Shown piece by piece: positions 62,111-64,000 of a stretch of 64,000 nucleotides of DNA; positions within the stretch are counted from its first letter, which is position 1, and each line of letters opens with the position of its first letter. The notes under the pieces are model-generated. The model was given only the letters and a program-made list of their open reading frames with translations. It searched no databases and was not told where the DNA came from. The stretch spans positions 110,551,212 through 110,615,211 of the forward strand of contig NC_031768.1 in assembly GCF_001522545.3 (NCBI RefSeq). Direction: 5' to 3'. Origin of the DNA: Parus major. Lineage: Eukaryota > Chordata > Aves > Passeriformes > Paridae. Position numbers and translations under genes: made by a program.

Positions 62111-64000
62111 CACCACTGATATTTCTCACTGGTTCTGGTTGCTGGTCAGAGCAGCTTAGTGCACTTCATTTCCTTGGGGTTTGGTGGCTGTGAATTTGGC
62201 AGCTACTCCCTGAACCCTGACTTCTGTTGGGGTCCTTGATGCTTCCCCATGACTCTTCAGTGCTTGTTCACAGCCAGTTAAACTAAAAATTGTAGCACTG
62301 GCTCTTCCCTGCTTTCCCAGTGACGTTCCCTTTTGGGTAGCAGGCTATATTTTATAGCAGAACCCTTGCACAGTGCACATGAACCATGAAGATTTTATTT
62401 TTTTAATAACACAGTGTACGGCTTTTGAAGGTACTGCTGGTAAATCACCCAAAAGCCAATAGGGAATGTAATTGTCTCTGCCTTTGCTTGAATCTATCAG
62501 ATGAGGTTAACTGTTTTGGATTTTTTCCAATTTGAAACAGACTTTTCTGTTTCTGCATAAACATGACACCGTCTTTGACTTTATTGCTCTCTTTGTGGAT
62601 TAAATGCTTTGGTTTCTGCTGCTCCATGGGGTCTGGGTTTGTTTCCTGTGTTTGATGCTGCAGAATCTTTCGCCCTGGGTTAGTCAGACCTCAGCTGGGC
62701 ATCAAGAGGACCTGTGTGTGCATGTGTGCAGTTCATTGGAAAAGCTTACAAGCAAATTTAATAGGAAATAACCATTCATATTTCATAGAACAAATTACTG
62801 CTCTCCCACATTTCCATAGACTCTTTCTTACTGTTCTGGGATAATTAATAAATACAAAATGACAGGGCAAGAATTGTGTTGAATTAATTTAGGATGTTAG
62901 CTGTGAATCTGACATCTGAATTCAGCCAGCAGAGCCGTCTATGCTATAATAAGATTCTTGTGAAAGCCCAGCAGTTTGAGATTATAAAATATGCACATAG
63001 ATACCTGAGTTTATACTTTTTTTTGGTTTTTTTGCCTTTATATCTATGCAAACACAACTCCCACCCCCCCTCCTGAACTGGAAGTTGCTGGGTAGTCACT
63101 GATGAGACTCCCACGGGCCATTTTTCTCTGCAAGTTCTATGGGAGTCTTCTCCAGGTCTCATCTAGTCTGTGCAATTTTCAACTCAGTGTAATGAATGGA
63201 GCAATTTACAGCCACAGCTCAAAATTATTACCAGACAGTCATGCCTCTAGATTTCTCCTGCCTTTTTTATAACAAGAAATATTTTGGTGGCCTGCTATTG
63301 TTGACAGCTTTGTTGGGAGCTTTCTAACAGTAATAAAAAAAGCCCCTCCAGTACAACAGCTAATTCAAGATTTATGGAGCGTGTGGAATTTTACTCCAAG
63401 ACTGAACGTGCACATAATCAGGAAGCAGAGTCTGAATAGAGGGAAATGGAGGAGGGCATTGCCCCTCATTCTGCTCAATGGACCATAAACCACCTGCTGT
63501 TTGGAGTGCCAGGCCACCAGAGAAGCTGGAGCTTTTCCAACCTAGTAAGTCATTTTCAGCCATGTGTTTAAACACTGAAAAGGCATAAAGGATGAAGAAT
63601 ATATATCTTCCCTAACATTTTTTGGTTTTTTGGTCAGTGTCATCCTTCTCTCCTTGTCTTAGTTTCTACTTGCAACTTCTTCAGTCTTTATAATGTACTT
63701 TTTAATATGTTTTCTGTGTTGTCTTACTTTGGCTCTTTAAATTATGTATTGATACTCAGATTGGCTCGTGGATAATCAGGCCTTTCAAAAACATTTGAAC
63801 AAAATTAAGATTGCAAGTCTCCTTTTGTGGGATTTGAAAGCTTCCCCTTAAAATCTCTCTCAAGACTGATGCTTAACAAGTGTCTTTGTGCAGAACTACT
63901 GAAGCATGACTTCATAAGCATGGGTTCCTTAAACCCTTGACCCTTTCTTCTTTGCTTGGACAGAATCTTGTGCCTGCTAAATATACAGTGGATGAAGCAG
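62111..64000. other. Unique noncoding stretch to window end
   Basis: No gene or repeat family was recognised. A dyad gactccca/tgggagtc lies at 63106-63113 and 63140-63147. A C7 run is near 63064-63070. The open frames are short (at most 72 codons). Confidence 0.55.

Noticed and set aside
61699..62193. The 164-codon plus-strand open frame as a repeat-containing protein gene
   Set aside because: It stays open because of the 21-bp minisatellite; another plus frame and a minus frame are open over the same copies. No known domain, promoter or splice context was seen.
1..64000. Bacterial or phage-type systems such as operons, CRISPR arrays or defence genes
   Set aside because: There are no long coding frames, no ribosome binding sites before plausible genes and no regularly spaced repeats other than the 21-bp minisatellite. 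The repeats are avian retrotransposons.

Overview
This window reads as noncoding DNA from a bird nuclear genome, most likely one or more very long introns or a gene-poor intergenic stretch. The best taxonomic evidence is the set of interspersed repeats. Four CR1 LINE 3' fragments carry the avian-type 3' end, with the 'tcttccaaccc' block and 'ccctgcccatggcaggg'. Two pieces belong to a bird ERVL-type LTR family whose 5' end begins near 'tgtgctggtttgggctggga'. The DNA is AT-rich and CpG-poor by eye, as expected for such a region. Placing it in songbirds is only a guess, based on the look of the third LTR (50117-50652).

No protein-coding gene can be supported. The longest open frames (164, 144, 139 and 135 codons) are either forced open by a 21-bp minisatellite or within what chance gives. 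With roughly one stop per 18 codons in six frames of 64 kb, a few frames of about 135 codons are expected. None of the frames is recognisable as a known protein family. The one exception is the decayed C-terminal end of CR1 ORF2 inside a transposon. No tRNA, rRNA, snRNA or CRISPR array was seen.

Layout: 1-10617 is unique AT-rich sequence with a perfect 23-bp palindrome at 5511 and a small tandem repeat at 6254. An old ERVL-type LTR on the minus strand lies at 10618-11161. A textbook recursive-splice-site match lies at 14955/14956 on the plus strand. A CR1 fragment lies at 17440-17836, followed by a CpG-dense block at 18313-18572 with splice-like borders. A minus-strand CR1 piece (19815-20095), an exact 49-bp-period duplication (20833-20925) and a short CR1 tail (22104-22243) come next. 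A truncated copy of the ERVL-type LTR lies at 27794-27925. From 27926 to 48914 is 21 kb of unique sequence with only low-complexity tracts and weak exon-like signals. A minus-strand CR1 end lies at 48915-49175, and a probable solo LTR flanked by 9-bp direct repeats at 50117-50652. The rest is unique sequence with microsatellites, a perfect hairpin at 60301 and a 10-copy 21-bp minisatellite at 61901-62110.

There are no interacting genes to describe. The most testable functional idea is that the window lies inside a very long plus-strand intron that uses a recursive splice site near 14955. No new biological system is evident from the sequence alone.
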